From Pseudomonas fluorescens (GTDB lineage: Bacteria > Pseudomonadota > Gammaproteobacteria > Pseudomonadales > Pseudomonadaceae): a DNA stretch of 64,000 nucleotides. Under the pieces are notes generated by a model. That model was not told the origin of the DNA and did not search any database. It was given only the letters and a program-made list of their open reading frames with translations. A program made the position numbers and the translations under genes. The stretch lies in contig NZ_CP078138.1 in NCBI RefSeq assembly GCF_019212185.1, positions 5,066,501 to 5,130,500 of the forward strand, in the 5' to 3' direction. Shown in pieces: positions 29,221 through 40,256 of the stretch (position 1 is the stretch's first letter; each line of letters starts with the position of its first letter).

Positions 29221-29886
29221 TCAGTCGAGCAGTGCCAGCGCCTCGGCGGTGCACTCCTGGATACGCGCCCAGTCGCCGTTCTTGATCCACTCCGGATCGA
29301 GCATCCAGCTACCACCGACGCACATCACGTTTTTCAACGCCATATAGCTCTTGATGTTGGCCGGGCCGACGCCGCCAGTCGGGCAGAATTTCACTTCGCC
29401 GAACGGGCCGCCCAGCGCCTTGATCGCCGCCACGCCGCCACTGACTTCGGCCGGGAACAACTTGAAGCGGCGATAGCCCAAGGCATAACCCTCCATGATC
29501 CCGGAAGCGTTGCTGATACCTGGCAACAGTGGGATCGGGCTGGCAACGCTGGCCTCCAGCAGCTCACGGGTGATACCCGGCGTCACGATAAATTGCGAAC
29601 CGGCAGCTTCGGCGGCTGCCAGGGTGGTGCGATCAAGCACCGTACCGGCACCGGTCATCAACTCCGGGCGCTGCTCGCGCAGGATCTGGATCGCCTTGAG
29701 GCCGTGCTCCGAACGCAGGGTCACTTCCAGCGCCGTCAGGCCACCGGCAGCCAGGGCATCCGCCAGCGGCAGAACGTCCTGCTCGCGGGCAATGGTAATC
29801 ACCGGCAGAATCCGCGCCTTGGCGCAAAGGCTGTCAATCAGGGCAACTTTGTCCGCCATGGAAACGGTCGGGGATGGGTTTTTCAT
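29221..29886 (-). CDS. eda: KDPG aldolase (2-keto-3-deoxy-6-phosphogluconate aldolase)
   Basis: This 221-residue enzyme cleaves KDPG to pyruvate and glyceraldehyde-3-phosphate, the last Entner-Doudoroff step. The Schiff-base lysine is K142 in RRFKLFPAEVSGG, and the general acid/base is E54 in ALEVTLRSE. The ATG at 29886 has AAGGA upstream. A later in-frame ATG (10th codon) is also possible. It is third in zwf-pgl-eda, 17 nt after pgl. Confidence 0.96.
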   Translation of the reverse strand: MKNPSPTVSMADKVALIDSLCAKARILPVITIAREQDVLPLADALAAGGLTALEVTLRSEHGLKAIQILREQRPELMTGAGTVLDRTTLAAAEAAGSQFIVTPGITRELLEASVASPIPLLPGISNASGIMEGYALGYRRFKLFPAEVSGGVAAIKALGGPFGEVKFCPTGGVGPANIKSYMALKNVMCVGGSWMLDPEWIKNGDWARIQECTAEALALLD

Positions 29887-29903
29887 AGCGGCTGATCCTT
29901 GGC

Positions 29904-30603
29904 TCATGGGCACCAGTAAATCTCTAACGTGGGTTGCAGAAATGCACGAATCGGCATGGCGGCGACATCGTCACCGGACAGTGCAGCCTTCAGGGTGGTC
30001 AGCTTGGACTGACCGGAAATCGACAATGCGGTGTACCGTGCCGAAGCCAGCAACGCGCGACTCATGGTCAGGCGCTGATGCGGTACGGTTGGCGCCAGCA
30101 TCGGCCAGCAACGGCGGCTGCCATCGGCCTGCAAGGCTTGCGCGAGGTTCGGGCTGTTGGGGAATAGCGACGCGGTATGGCCGTCGTCGCCCATGCCGAG
30201 AATCAGCACATCAATCCTCGGCAGTTCCGCCAGCAGGCGGTCAGCCTGTTCAGCGGCCTGTTCGAGGTTGGCGCTGGCGCTGTACAGGCTGAGGAACTGC
30301 GCACTGGCCGCAGGCCCCTGCAACAGGTAGCGCTTGAGCAGGCCGGCGTTGCTGTCGGCGTGCTCGACCGGGACCCAGCGTTCGTCAGCCAGGCTGACCA
30401 CCACCTTCGACCACTCCAGCTTCTGCTTGGCCAGATGCTGGAAAAACGCCACCGGGCTGCGTCCGCCGGACACCACCAGGGTCGCACTGCCCTGGGTATC
30501 GATCGCGTCGCTCAGTTGTTTGGCAACGGCCAGGGCCAGTCCTTCAGCCAACAGCACCGGGCTTTTGTACGCATGTGCGCTGACGCCTTGCGGCAGCTGC
30601 AAT

Positions 30604-30617
<14 letters not shown>
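29904..30617 (-). CDS. pgl: 6-phosphogluconolactonase
   Basis: This 237-residue enzyme hydrolyses 6-phosphogluconolactone to 6-phosphogluconate. Family motifs are [17 protein letters not shown] near the N-terminus and [18 protein letters not shown] in the middle. The start at 30617 has GGGAGG upstream and overlaps the end of zwf by 14 nt, so the two are translationally coupled. Confidence 0.95.
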
Positions 30618-32073
<1,456 letters not shown>

Positions 32074-32078
32074 GATGT

Positions 32079-32093
32079 TTGTTCTTTTATCAA
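32079..32093. promoter_or_regulatory. Candidate HexR/Hfq-Crc site at the zwf start
   Basis: TTGTTCTTTTATCAA differs by one base from the TTGT-N7-ACAA HexR pattern. Its minus strand contains AAGAACAA, an AANAANAA unit, a few nt before the zwf ATG. Both readings are tentative. Confidence 0.35.
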
Positions 32094-32138
32094 GTTAAGC
32101 TACAAATACCTTTTTTCAAGGCATCGCTCAAGGAAAAA

Positions 32139-32155
32139 TGTAGTAATAACCACAA
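32139..32155. promoter_or_regulatory. Candidate HexR operator, zwf-hexR intergenic region
   Basis: TGTAGTAATAACCACAA has inverted half-sites TGTAGT / ACCACA in the middle of the divergent promoter region, where HexR is known to act in Pseudomonas. The spacing does not fit the exact TTGT-N7/8-ACAA rule. Confidence 0.35.
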
Positions 32156-32291
32156 CATTTTTCCAAAATACAGATTCCGAGTGGTGGTCAGTCGGGGCCA
32201 TCAGTAGGATAGGCCACCGTTATGGGACCACTCAAAGTCTCAATTGGCCTAGCCAAGCCCCTATTTGCAACGCTGAACCAAGGAAATTTAT

Positions 32292-33161
32292 ATGGACCGC
32301 GTGCGAAATTTACTGGAACAGATCCAGAATCGCCTTGAGGACCTGAACAAGGCCGAACGCAAGGTCGCCGAAGTGATCCTGCTCAACCCACAGCAGGCCA
32401 CCCGCTTCAGTATCGCCGCCCTCGCCCAGGCCGCATCGGTCAGCGAACCGACGGTCAACCGTTTCTGCCGCTCGTTCGGTGTCAGCGGCTACCCGGAACT
32501 CAAACTGCAACTGGCCCAGAGTCTGGCCAGCGGTGCCGCCTACGTCAGTCGCGCGGTGGAGGCCGATGACAATCCGCAGGCCTACACCCAGAAAATCTTT
32601 GGCAGCGCCATTGCATCCCTGGACAGCGCCTGCCAGGCCCTGGACCCGAACCTGATCAGCCGTGCCGTGGACTTGTTGATCCAGGCCCGGCAGATCCACT
32701 TCTTCGGCCTCGGCGCCTCAGCCCCGGTGGCTTTGGATGCCCAGCACAAGTTCTTCCGTTTCAACTTGGCCGTCACGGCCCATGCCGACGTGCTGATGCA
32801 ACGAATGATTGCCTCGGTGGCCCATACCGGGGAGTTGTTCGTGATCATTTCCTACACCGGCCGTACTCGCGAACTGGTGGAAGTGGCGCGGATCGCCCGG
32901 GAGAACGGCGCCTCGGTGCTCGGCCTGACCGCCGAGAACTCGCCACTGGCCAAGGCCAGTACCCTGAGCCTGAACATCCCGCTGCCGGAAGACACCGACA
33001 TCTACATGCCGATGACCTCGCGGATCATTCAGTTGACCGTGCTCGACGTGCTCGCCACCGGCATGACCTTGCGTCGCGGTGTCGACTTCCAGCCGCACCT
33101 GCGCAAGATCAAGGAAAGCCTGAATGCCAGCCGGTATCCGGTGGGGGATGAGTTCAATTAA
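32292..33161 (+). CDS. hexR: RpiR-family regulator HexR
   Basis: This 289-residue repressor of glucose catabolism releases DNA on binding KDPG. It has an N-terminal RpiR helix-turn-helix ([22 protein letters not shown]) and a C-terminal SIS sugar-phosphate domain (about 125-255, including [18 protein letters not shown]). It is divergent from zwf-pgl-eda. TTGT-N7-ACAA sites also occur upstream of gapA/edd in this window. Confidence 0.95.
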   Translation: MDRVRNLLEQIQNRLEDLNKAERKVAEVILLNPQQATRFSIAALAQAASVSEPTVNRFCRSFGVSGYPELKLQLAQSLASGAAYVSRAVEADDNPQAYTQKIFGSAIASLDSACQALDPNLISRAVDLLIQARQIHFFGLGASAPVALDAQHKFFRFNLAVTAHADVLMQRMIASVAHTGELFVIISYTGRTRELVEVARIARENGASVLGLTAENSPLAKASTLSLNIPLPEDTDIYMPMTSRIIQLTVLDVLATGMTLRRGVDFQPHLRKIKESLNASRYPVGDEFN

Positions 33162-33214
33162 TCCAGGCTTTGGGCTGACTGGTCCGGCCCCTTCGCGACG
33201 GTGCGACGACTCGA

Positions 33215-33280
33215 CAGGCTCGCTCCCACATTATTTTGTGTTCAACGCAAATCCCCTGTGGGAGCGGGCTTGCCCGCGAT
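33215..33280. repeat. REP pair after hexR
   Basis: CAGGCTCGCTCCCACA and, inverted, TGTGGGAGCGGGCTTGCCCGCGA are separated by a short AT-rich spacer. These are REP variants with CCCACA in place of CCTACA. Confidence 0.8.
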
Positions 33281-33311
33281 GAAGCCGGCAGCCACCCAAC
33301 AAATCCCTGAA

Positions 33312-34166
33312 CTACCCCCCCACCCGCGCCTGCAAACTCAAATGCGCCCGCTCTCCAGGCTTCAGGCACAGACTGTCGGTGCCGCCACTCGCCGCTTCGA
33401 CACAGACGAATTCCGACACCTCATTCCAGCTCACCCCCAGCAGCGGCCGTGAGCCGGGATGCCAGACCACTGTGTCAGCCGTATCGCCGGTATCGATGTA
33501 CAACGCCCGATCCCAGGCATGGTCCTTGAGCTGTAATTCGCCGTCATGCTGGAACACCCGCTGGCAACCGCCATCAACGCGCAACTCGCCCTCTTGCTGG
33601 CAATTTTCGCGCTTGAGCTGGTCGTAACCCTGAGCGCCTTCGAGCCCAGACAGCGCTACCTCACCGACATCACCAATACGCCAGTAAGCGTGCAAAGCAT
33701 GGCTCAACTGGCACGGCAGGCTGTCCTGGTGCTCGGTGCTCAGGCGCAGGTCCATGCGCTCGCCCAGATGGGCATGCAGGTCCACCTGCCAGTCGCACAG
33801 CTGCAACTGCCAGTGCAGGCGCACACCCTCATCGTCGCTATGGCTGTTGATCAGTTTCCAGTCGAGCAGCCGCGCCCAGCCATGGGACGGCCAGGCATTT
33901 TCGCTGGGGTGACGGCCGTACCACGGCCAGCACACCGGCACGCCACCGCGAATGGCGCCAACCTGCGGCCACTTGGCCGCGCACCACAGCCAAGGCTTGT
34001 GCCCCGCCGGCTGAAAATGCAGCAGCTGCGCGCCCTGGCGGCTGAACACCGCTTGGCACAGCGGATGGTCGATCACCAGCACGTCGCGCTTCTGATAGCG
34101 CTCCCAGGCGAACACCGGGCGCTCGCGCATGGATTTGAAGAAACGTTGCAGCGGATGCTCTGGCAT
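33312..34166 (-). CDS. D-hexose-6-phosphate mutarotase (aldose-1-epimerase-like)
   Basis: This protein of about 284 residues has the galactose-mutarotase fold. PQVGAIRGGVPVCWPWYGRHP and the closing NEVSEFVCVEAAS are the family landmarks for hexose-6-phosphate mutarotases (YeaD-like), with the usual His/Glu catalytic residues. It would speed interconversion of glucose-6-phosphate anomers for Zwf. The start at 34166 (MPEHPLQRFF) is a choice; ATG 34187 is also open and neither has a strong ribosome site. It lies 119 bp downstream of oprB but is separated from it by a terminator. Confidence 0.88.
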   Translation of the reverse strand: MPEHPLQRFFKSMRERPVFAWERYQKRDVLVIDHPLCQAVFSRQGAQLLHFQPAGHKPWLWCAAKWPQVGAIRGGVPVCWPWYGRHPSENAWPSHGWARLLDWKLINSHSDDEGVRLHWQLQLCDWQVDLHAHLGERMDLRLSTEHQDSLPCQLSHALHAYWRIGDVGEVALSGLEGAQGYDQLKRENCQQEGELRVDGGCQRVFQHDGELQLKDHAWDRALYIDTGDTADTVVWHPGSRPLLGVSWNEVSEFVCVEAASGGTDSLCLKPGERAHLSLQARVGG

Positions 34167-34212
34167 GTGCCAAGGTCCCGAATTCATTGTTGTCGTTGCG
34201 AGCTCATGTCCG

Positions 34213-34254
34213 GCACAAAAAAAAGCGGACAGCCACGGCCGTCCGCAAAAAATG
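34213..34254. terminator. Terminator of oprB
   Basis: AAAAAAAAGCGGAC...GTCCGCAAAAAA: GCGGACAGCC / GGCCGTCCGC stem. The minus strand ends in eight T, directly after oprB. Confidence 0.9.
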
Positions 34255-34285
34255 CGCACATTGAGAGGAGCTTATCGCAACCGCG

Positions 34286-35632
34286 TCAGAACACCGACTG
34301 AATTTTCAGACCAGCGACCAGCGCGTTGTCGACTTCATCCACACCACCTGGATGAGTGATGTATTGCAGGTTGGGGCGCACGGTCAGCCAGTTGGTGACG
34401 TGGATGCCGTAGTTCAGCTCGTAGTTGTACTCGGTGCTGCGCAGCGGCGCGAACAACGGGTCGTTGTAGTTGCTGACACCGTTGGCGTCATTGGTCAGTT
34501 CGGCGTTTTTCTTCACATCATCGTTGACGTGGATCCGCGCGAAACCGATGCCAATGTCATCCTTTGGACGCGCATCGAACGGGCCTTTGTAGACGAACAT
34601 CAACGACTGGTAGTTGTCCACGACGTTGGTGTCCTTGTCGTGGAAGGTCGCGTTGGCCGCGACGTTCAAGCCGCGCGAGGCATCGCCGTTGTGGCTGGTG
34701 AGTTGCTGCTGGGCAACGAACCAGTAGCCGTGCTTGCTGTTGTGTACGCGGTAGCCGTCGCCGGTGGTCGCGGCATCCTGGCCGTTGTCGTCTTCGCGCA
34801 CGTCGTTGGCATCAGCGGTGCTCTTGTAGTAACCGACGCGGTATTCGCCTGGCAGGTTGTTGACCTTCGGCGACCAGACCAACTCCACCGGCAACACCGT
34901 GCCTGCAGTGCCACTGCCGCTCAGTTTGAAGCCGTTGCCGTGCTCGAGCTGGGACGGGTTCTGGTTGTACGCGCCGATCTGCGCATAGAACTCCGGCGTG
35001 ATGTTGTACTTCACGCGAATGGCCGCCTGGCTGACCGGCCAGTTGTACCAGATGTTGGTCGCCCAGTTACCCACCTGGGAGCCGCAGAACGCCAGGTTCT
35101 GGAACTCGCAGGGGAAGGTGTTGAAGTCTTCGCCTTCGCCGAAGTAACCGGCCTTGACGTCCAGGGTGTTGTCGAGGAACTGATGCTGGATCCACAACTG
35201 GGTCAGGCGGACCATATGGCCGCGACCGTAGACTTCCTGAGACGAACTGAGGGTCCCGGCGCGCGGGTCGCCGATACGGTCGTTGGAGATGTTTTCGCCG
35301 TTACGGTTGGTCAGCTGGATTTTGGCCTGGGTGTTGTCCCACCCAAACAGCTTCTCCAGGTCCAGCGCCGCGCCCAGGCCGAACTGGTCGGCATAACGCG
35401 CGGTCTTGTCGTCGTTGTAGCCGCCATGCAGGTTGCCACCGACTTCACCGACATAGTCCATCTTGATGTCGATGCCTTGCTCGATCAGCTTGGTGCGCTC
35501 GCCGCCCCAGTCGCCGGTCATCCACTTCGAGTCGGCGCTGAAGGCGTCATCGGCCATCGCATTGCCGGCGAGCACCAGGGCTGCGGCGGCGGTGACCTGG
35601 CAGATCAAACGGGCGTTGTTCTTCGATTTCAT
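34286..35632 (-). CDS. oprB: Carbohydrate-selective outer-membrane porin OprB
   Basis: This 448-residue porin has a cleavable signal peptide ending GNAMA-DDAF. The body has alternating beta strands (DWGGERTKLIEQGIDIKMDYVGE, then many aromatic-ended strands) and ends in VAGLKIQSVF, with the terminal aromatic typical of outer-membrane proteins. It admits glucose into the periplasm for GtsABCD. Its leader carries overlapping AANAANAA units (35647-35657) before AGGAAG, suggesting Hfq/Crc repression. Confidence 0.95.
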   Translation of the reverse strand: MKSKNNARLICQVTAAAALVLAGNAMADDAFSADSKWMTGDWGGERTKLIEQGIDIKMDYVGEVGGNLHGGYNDDKTARYADQFGLGAALDLEKLFGWDNTQAKIQLTNRNGENISNDRIGDPRAGTLSSSQEVYGRGHMVRLTQLWIQHQFLDNTLDVKAGYFGEGEDFNTFPCEFQNLAFCGSQVGNWATNIWYNWPVSQAAIRVKYNITPEFYAQIGAYNQNPSQLEHGNGFKLSGSGTAGTVLPVELVWSPKVNNLPGEYRVGYYKSTADANDVREDDNGQDAATTGDGYRVHNSKHGYWFVAQQQLTSHNGDASRGLNVAANATFHDKDTNVVDNYQSLMFVYKGPFDARPKDDIGIGFARIHVNDDVKKNAELTNDANGVSNYNDPLFAPLRSTEYNYELNYGIHVTNWLTVRPNLQYITHPGGVDEVDNALVAGLKIQSVF

Positions 35633-35646
35633 CCCTACTTCCTCGT

Positions 35647-35657
35647 TTATTGTTATT
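35647..35657 (-). promoter_or_regulatory. Candidate Hfq/Crc (CA) motif before oprB
   Basis: Minus strand AATAACAATAA, two overlapping AANAANAA units just upstream of the ACGAGGAAG ribosome site. Confidence 0.55.
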
Positions 35658-35672
35658 GGATTGCGTAGCCCC

Positions 35673-35771
35673 TTGTAGGAACGAGCGCCCGCTTGCGGCT
35701 TGCTCGCGAAGGTGTGTCAGCTGCATTGATGTCGACTGACACACCATCGCGAGCAGGCTCGCTCCTACAGT
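35673..35771. repeat. REP pair between gtsD and oprB
   Basis: TTGTAGGAACGAGC and, inverted, GCGAGCAGGCTCGCTCCTAC flank an inner inverted repeat, GGTGTGTCAG / CTGACACACC (35711-35745). The whole element could fold into a long structure in the oprB leader or the gts 3' end. Confidence 0.83.
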
Positions 35772-35783
35772 TGTTGAAGATTT

Positions 35784-36944
<1,161 letters not shown>

Positions 36945-36947
36945 GTT

Positions 36948-37793
36948 TCACCCCTTGACCGCGCCGGCCGTGAGCCCACGCAGGAAATACTTGCCAGCGA
37001 ATATGTAGACCAGCAGTGTCGGCAGCCCGGCGATCATCGCGGCGGCCATATCAACGTTGTATTCCTTGGCCCCGGTGCTGGTGTTGACCAGGTTGTTCAG
37101 GGCCACGGTGATCGGTTGCGCATCGCCACTGGCGAACACCACGCCAAACAGGAAGTCGTTCCAGATCTGGGTGAATTGCCAGATCAGGCAGACCATCACG
37201 ATCGGAATCGACATCGGCAGCAGGATCTTGCCGAAGATGGTGAAGAAGCCCGCGCCGTCCAGGCGTGCCGCCTTGACCAGGGCATCGGGGATGCTCACGT
37301 AGTAGTTGCGGAAGAACAGCGTGGTGAACGCCAGACCGTAGACGATGTGCACCAGCACCAGCCCGGTGGTGGTGTTGGCCAGGCCGAGTTTGCCGATGGT
37401 GAACGAGGCTGGCAGCAGCACGGTCTGGAACGGCAGGAAACAGCCGAACAACAGCAGGCCGAAAAACAGCTGCGAACCACGGAAGCGCCACATCGACAGT
37501 ACGTAACCGTTCATGGCGCCGATCAGGGTCGAGATCAGCACCGCTGGCACGGTGATTTTCACCGAGTTCCAGAAGTAGCCGCCGACCACGTCCCATGCCT
37601 TGATCCAGCCGATGCCGTCGATCACGGTGGGCCAACTCAGGAGGTTGCCGGTACGGATATCTTCCGGCGACTTGAAGCTGGTCAGAAGCATCACCACCAG
37701 CGGCACCAGATACACCGCCGCCGCCAGCAGCAACGTGGCATAGATGGCAATGCGACTGAAGTTCAGGGTTGGTTTTGCCAGCGAGTTACTCAT
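36948..37793 (-). CDS. gtsC: Glucose ABC transporter permease GtsC
   Basis: This 281-residue inner-membrane permease has about six helices. The cytoplasmic coupling loop (EAA-like) is visible as ALVKAARLDGAGFFTIFGKILLP. It is the CUT1-family partner of GtsB and overlaps the gtsB end by 8 nt. Confidence 0.95.
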   Translation of the reverse strand: MSNSLAKPTLNFSRIAIYATLLLAAAVYLVPLVVMLLTSFKSPEDIRTGNLLSWPTVIDGIGWIKAWDVVGGYFWNSVKITVPAVLISTLIGAMNGYVLSMWRFRGSQLFFGLLLFGCFLPFQTVLLPASFTIGKLGLANTTTGLVLVHIVYGLAFTTLFFRNYYVSIPDALVKAARLDGAGFFTIFGKILLPMSIPIVMVCLIWQFTQIWNDFLFGVVFASGDAQPITVALNNLVNTSTGAKEYNVDMAAAMIAGLPTLLVYIFAGKYFLRGLTAGAVKG

Positions 37794-38694
37794 GACGCTT
37801 GCCCCGCAATTCGGAGTACAGGTACGGCACCAGAATCGCCAGGATCGCGCCGAGCATCATCATTGCGCTGGCCGAACCGATGCCCATCTGGCCACGGCTG
37901 AAGGTGAACGAATACATGAACATCGCCGGCAGGTCGGAGGAGTAGCCTGGGCCACCGGCGGTCATCGCCGCCACCAGGTCGAAGCTCTTGATCGCGATGT
38001 GCGCGAGGATCATGAAGGCGCTGAAGAACACCGGGCGCAGGCTCGGCAGGACGATCTTCAGGTAGATGGTCGGCAGGCTCGCACCGTCGACCTGGGCAGC
38101 ACGGATGATCGATTGATCGACGCCACGCAGGCCGGCCAGGAACATCGCCATGACAAACCCCGAGGCTTGCCACACGGCGGCGATCACCAGGCAATAGACC
38201 ACGCGATCCTGATCCACCAGCCAATCCAGGCGAAAGCCTTCCCAGCCCCAGTCGCGCAGCATCTTGTCCAGGCCCAGGCCGGGATTGAGCAGCCATTTCC
38301 AGGCGGTACCGGTGACGATCATCGACAGCGCCATCGGGTACAGATAGATGGTGCGGATGAAGCCTTCCTTGCGAATGCGCTGGTCCAGCAGCACCGCGAG
38401 GAATACGCCGAGCAGCAGGCTGATGCCGATGAACATGCCGCCAAAGAGCGCGAGGTTCTTGCTCGCGACCCACCAGCGATCGTTGTCCATCAGGCGCATG
38501 TATTGCTGCAGGCCGACCCACTTGTAGCTCGGCATGAAGCTGGAGTTGGTGAAGGACAGGACGAATGTCCAGATGATGTAACCGTAGAAGCCAACCAGAA
38601 CGATCAGCATGCTCGGCGCCAAAACCAGTTTCGGCAGCCAGCGTTGCAGTGCGTCGAACGGTGAGGCTTTGCTGAGAACCGCCACAGAGCTCAT
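37786..38694 (-). CDS. gtsB: Glucose ABC transporter permease GtsB
   Basis: This 302-residue permease has six predicted helices and the EAA-like loop SIIRAAQVDGASLPTIYLKIVLP. The start MSSVAVLSKA at 38694 is chosen because the longer frame runs into the REP element. It is separated from gtsA by about 150 bp containing a REP pair and a G10 run. Confidence 0.94.
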   Translation of the reverse strand: MSSVAVLSKASPFDALQRWLPKLVLAPSMLIVLVGFYGYIIWTFVLSFTNSSFMPSYKWVGLQQYMRLMDNDRWWVASKNLALFGGMFIGISLLLGVFLAVLLDQRIRKEGFIRTIYLYPMALSMIVTGTAWKWLLNPGLGLDKMLRDWGWEGFRLDWLVDQDRVVYCLVIAAVWQASGFVMAMFLAGLRGVDQSIIRAAQVDGASLPTIYLKIVLPSLRPVFFSAFMILAHIAIKSFDLVAAMTAGGPGYSSDLPAMFMYSFTFSRGQMGIGSASAMMMLGAILAILVPYLYSELRGKRHE

Positions 38695-38728
38695 CGGGAT
38701 AATCCAGGGTAAAAATTGAAGAGTCACC

Positions 38729-38820
38729 TGTAGGAGCGAGCCTGCTCGCGATAGCGGTGTATCAGTCGACATTTACATTGAATGTCAGTCGGCTATCGCG
38801 AGCAGGCTCGCTCCTACAGG
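38729..38820. repeat. REP pair between gtsA and gtsB
   Basis: TGTAGGAGCGAGCCTGCTCGCG and its inverted copy CGCGAGCAGGCTCGCTCCTA bracket about 40 bp. It lies within the gts operon, between the binding-protein gene and the first permease gene. Confidence 0.9.
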
Positions 38821-38828
38821 GGGGGGGG
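38819..38828. repeat. G10 homopolymer
   Basis: Ten consecutive G on the plus strand (C10 in the gts transcript sense) lie between the REP pair and the gtsA stop. It may vary in length or be a sequencing-sensitive site. Confidence 0.9.
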
Positions 38829-38842
38829 CTCGGTGTCAGGGA

Positions 38843-40135
38843 TTACTGGGCCGCTTTGACCGCCGACGCCAGTTGCGCGCTGGCCTTGGCCGGGTCGGCA
38901 TCCTTGTCGTTCATGAAGTTGGTCACGACGTCAAAGATCGCGCCCTGCACGGCCAGCGAAGTGGCCATGTTGTGCGCCATGCTTGGCTGCAGGCCGCCGG
39001 ACTTGTCATCGGCCAGGAAGTCCTTGGCCGAGGCCTGGGCGCAAGCGTCGAAGCCCAGTGCATCCATCTCGTTGAGCATGTCGGTGCGCACCGGGATCGA
39101 ACCCTTGTTCATGCTGAAGACTTTCTGGAAGTCCTTGCCCAGGGCGACCTTGGCCAGGTCCTGCTGGGCGGCGATATCGCCTTTGCGATCCGCTTTCAAC
39201 TTGAACACCGCCAGCGAATCGATGTTGTAGGTGAAGGCTTTTTCAGTGCCGGGGAATGGCACGCACTGGTAGTCCTTGCCAGCGACTTTGTGCGCGGCGG
39301 TCCACTCACTCTTCGCCCAGTCACCCATCATCTGCATGCCGGCCTTGCCGTTGATCACGTCAGCGGCGGCGATGTTCCAGTCACGCCCGGCACGATTGGG
39401 GTCCATGTAGCCGGTGAGTTTTTTCAGCTCGGTGAACGACTTGACCATCTCCGGGCCGGAGAGGGTTTTCTGATCGAGGTCGACCAGGGCTTTCTTGTAG
39501 CCGTCGGCGCCCATCACCGACAGCACCACGTCTTCAAACACGGTGCTGTCCTGCCATGGCTGGCCACCGTGGGCCAGGGGGATAAAGCCGGCGGCCTTGA
39601 GCTTGTCGGCGGCGGCGTAAAATTCTTCGAGGGTAGTCGGGGCCTTGTCGATCCCGGCCTTCTTGAATACTTCGGGGTTGATCCACAGCCAGTTGACCCG
39701 GTGAATGTTCACCGGCACGGCGACATAGTCACCTTCGAACTTGACGGTGTCGGAGACCTTTTTCGACAGCAGGCCATCCCAGTTTTCCGCCTTGGCCACG
39801 TCTTTCAGGGCGTCGGTGCTGAGCAGGCCAGTGCTACCCCATTCCTGAATGTCCGGGCCTTTGATCTGCGCCACGCCAGGTGGGTTACCGGCTACCGCAC
39901 GGCTCTTGAGCACGGTCATGGCCGTTGCACCGCCACCACCGGCAACAGCGCCGTCCTTCCAGGTAAAGCCGTCTTTTTCGACCTGTGCCTTGAGCACATC
40001 CACCGCTGCTTTTTCACCGCCGGAGGTCCACCAATGCACGACTTCCACGGAACCTTTCGGGTCAGCGGCCAGGGCGTTGAGGGGGAACAGTGAGGCGAGA
40101 GAAATGACAGTGGCGAGGCGAGAAATCGCATTCAT
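38843..40135 (-). CDS. gtsA: Periplasmic glucose-binding protein GtsA
   Basis: This 430-residue extracellular solute-binding protein (family 1) has a signal peptide ending [10 protein letters not shown]. The mature protein starts [20 protein letters not shown], the classic family opening. It has no lipobox, so it is a free periplasmic protein. It captures glucose for GtsBC. Its promoter region is nearly duplicated upstream of the AGE gene and carries repeats that suggest GltR control. AACAACAA lies just before its AAGGTAC ribosome site. Confidence 0.95.
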   Translation of the reverse strand: MNAISRLATVISLASLFPLNALAADPKGSVEVVHWWTSGGEKAAVDVLKAQVEKDGFTWKDGAVAGGGGATAMTVLKSRAVAGNPPGVAQIKGPDIQEWGSTGLLSTDALKDVAKAENWDGLLSKKVSDTVKFEGDYVAVPVNIHRVNWLWINPEVFKKAGIDKAPTTLEEFYAAADKLKAAGFIPLAHGGQPWQDSTVFEDVVLSVMGADGYKKALVDLDQKTLSGPEMVKSFTELKKLTGYMDPNRAGRDWNIAAADVINGKAGMQMMGDWAKSEWTAAHKVAGKDYQCVPFPGTEKAFTYNIDSLAVFKLKADRKGDIAAQQDLAKVALGKDFQKVFSMNKGSIPVRTDMLNEMDALGFDACAQASAKDFLADDKSGGLQPSMAHNMATSLAVQGAIFDVVTNFMNDKDADPAKASAQLASAVKAAQ

Positions 40136-40149
40136 CTGAAGTACCTTTC

Positions 40150-40157
40150 TTGTTGTT
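40150..40157 (-). promoter_or_regulatory. Candidate Hfq/Crc (CA) motif before gtsA
   Basis: Minus strand AACAACAA immediately precedes GAAAGGTAC, the probable ribosome site of gtsA. Confidence 0.6.
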
Positions 40158-40213
40158 ATGCATGCAAGTCTGGTGCTTGCGCTGCAAACGAGTTTAAACA
40201 GGCTGATCCGTGG

Positions 40214-40256
40214 CGCAGGTAACGAAGCGACGGGGAAATGTCACAACATGGTTACA
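40214..40256 (-). promoter_or_regulatory. Candidate GltR operator upstream of gtsA
   Basis: On the minus strand, three related units occur: TGTAACC, TGTGACA 11 bp further on, and CGTTACC 21 bp after that. A -10-like TAAACT follows 21 bp after GTTACC. The 11/21-bp same-face spacing suits an OmpR-type response regulator. The AGE stop codon lies within the first unit. Confidence 0.5.

Noticed and set aside
33649..33660. GACAGCGCTACC, the same 12 bases as in the GntR operators
   Set aside because: It lies inside the mutarotase coding sequence, lacks the AAG part (GAG instead) and has no promoter nearby. It is most likely chance.
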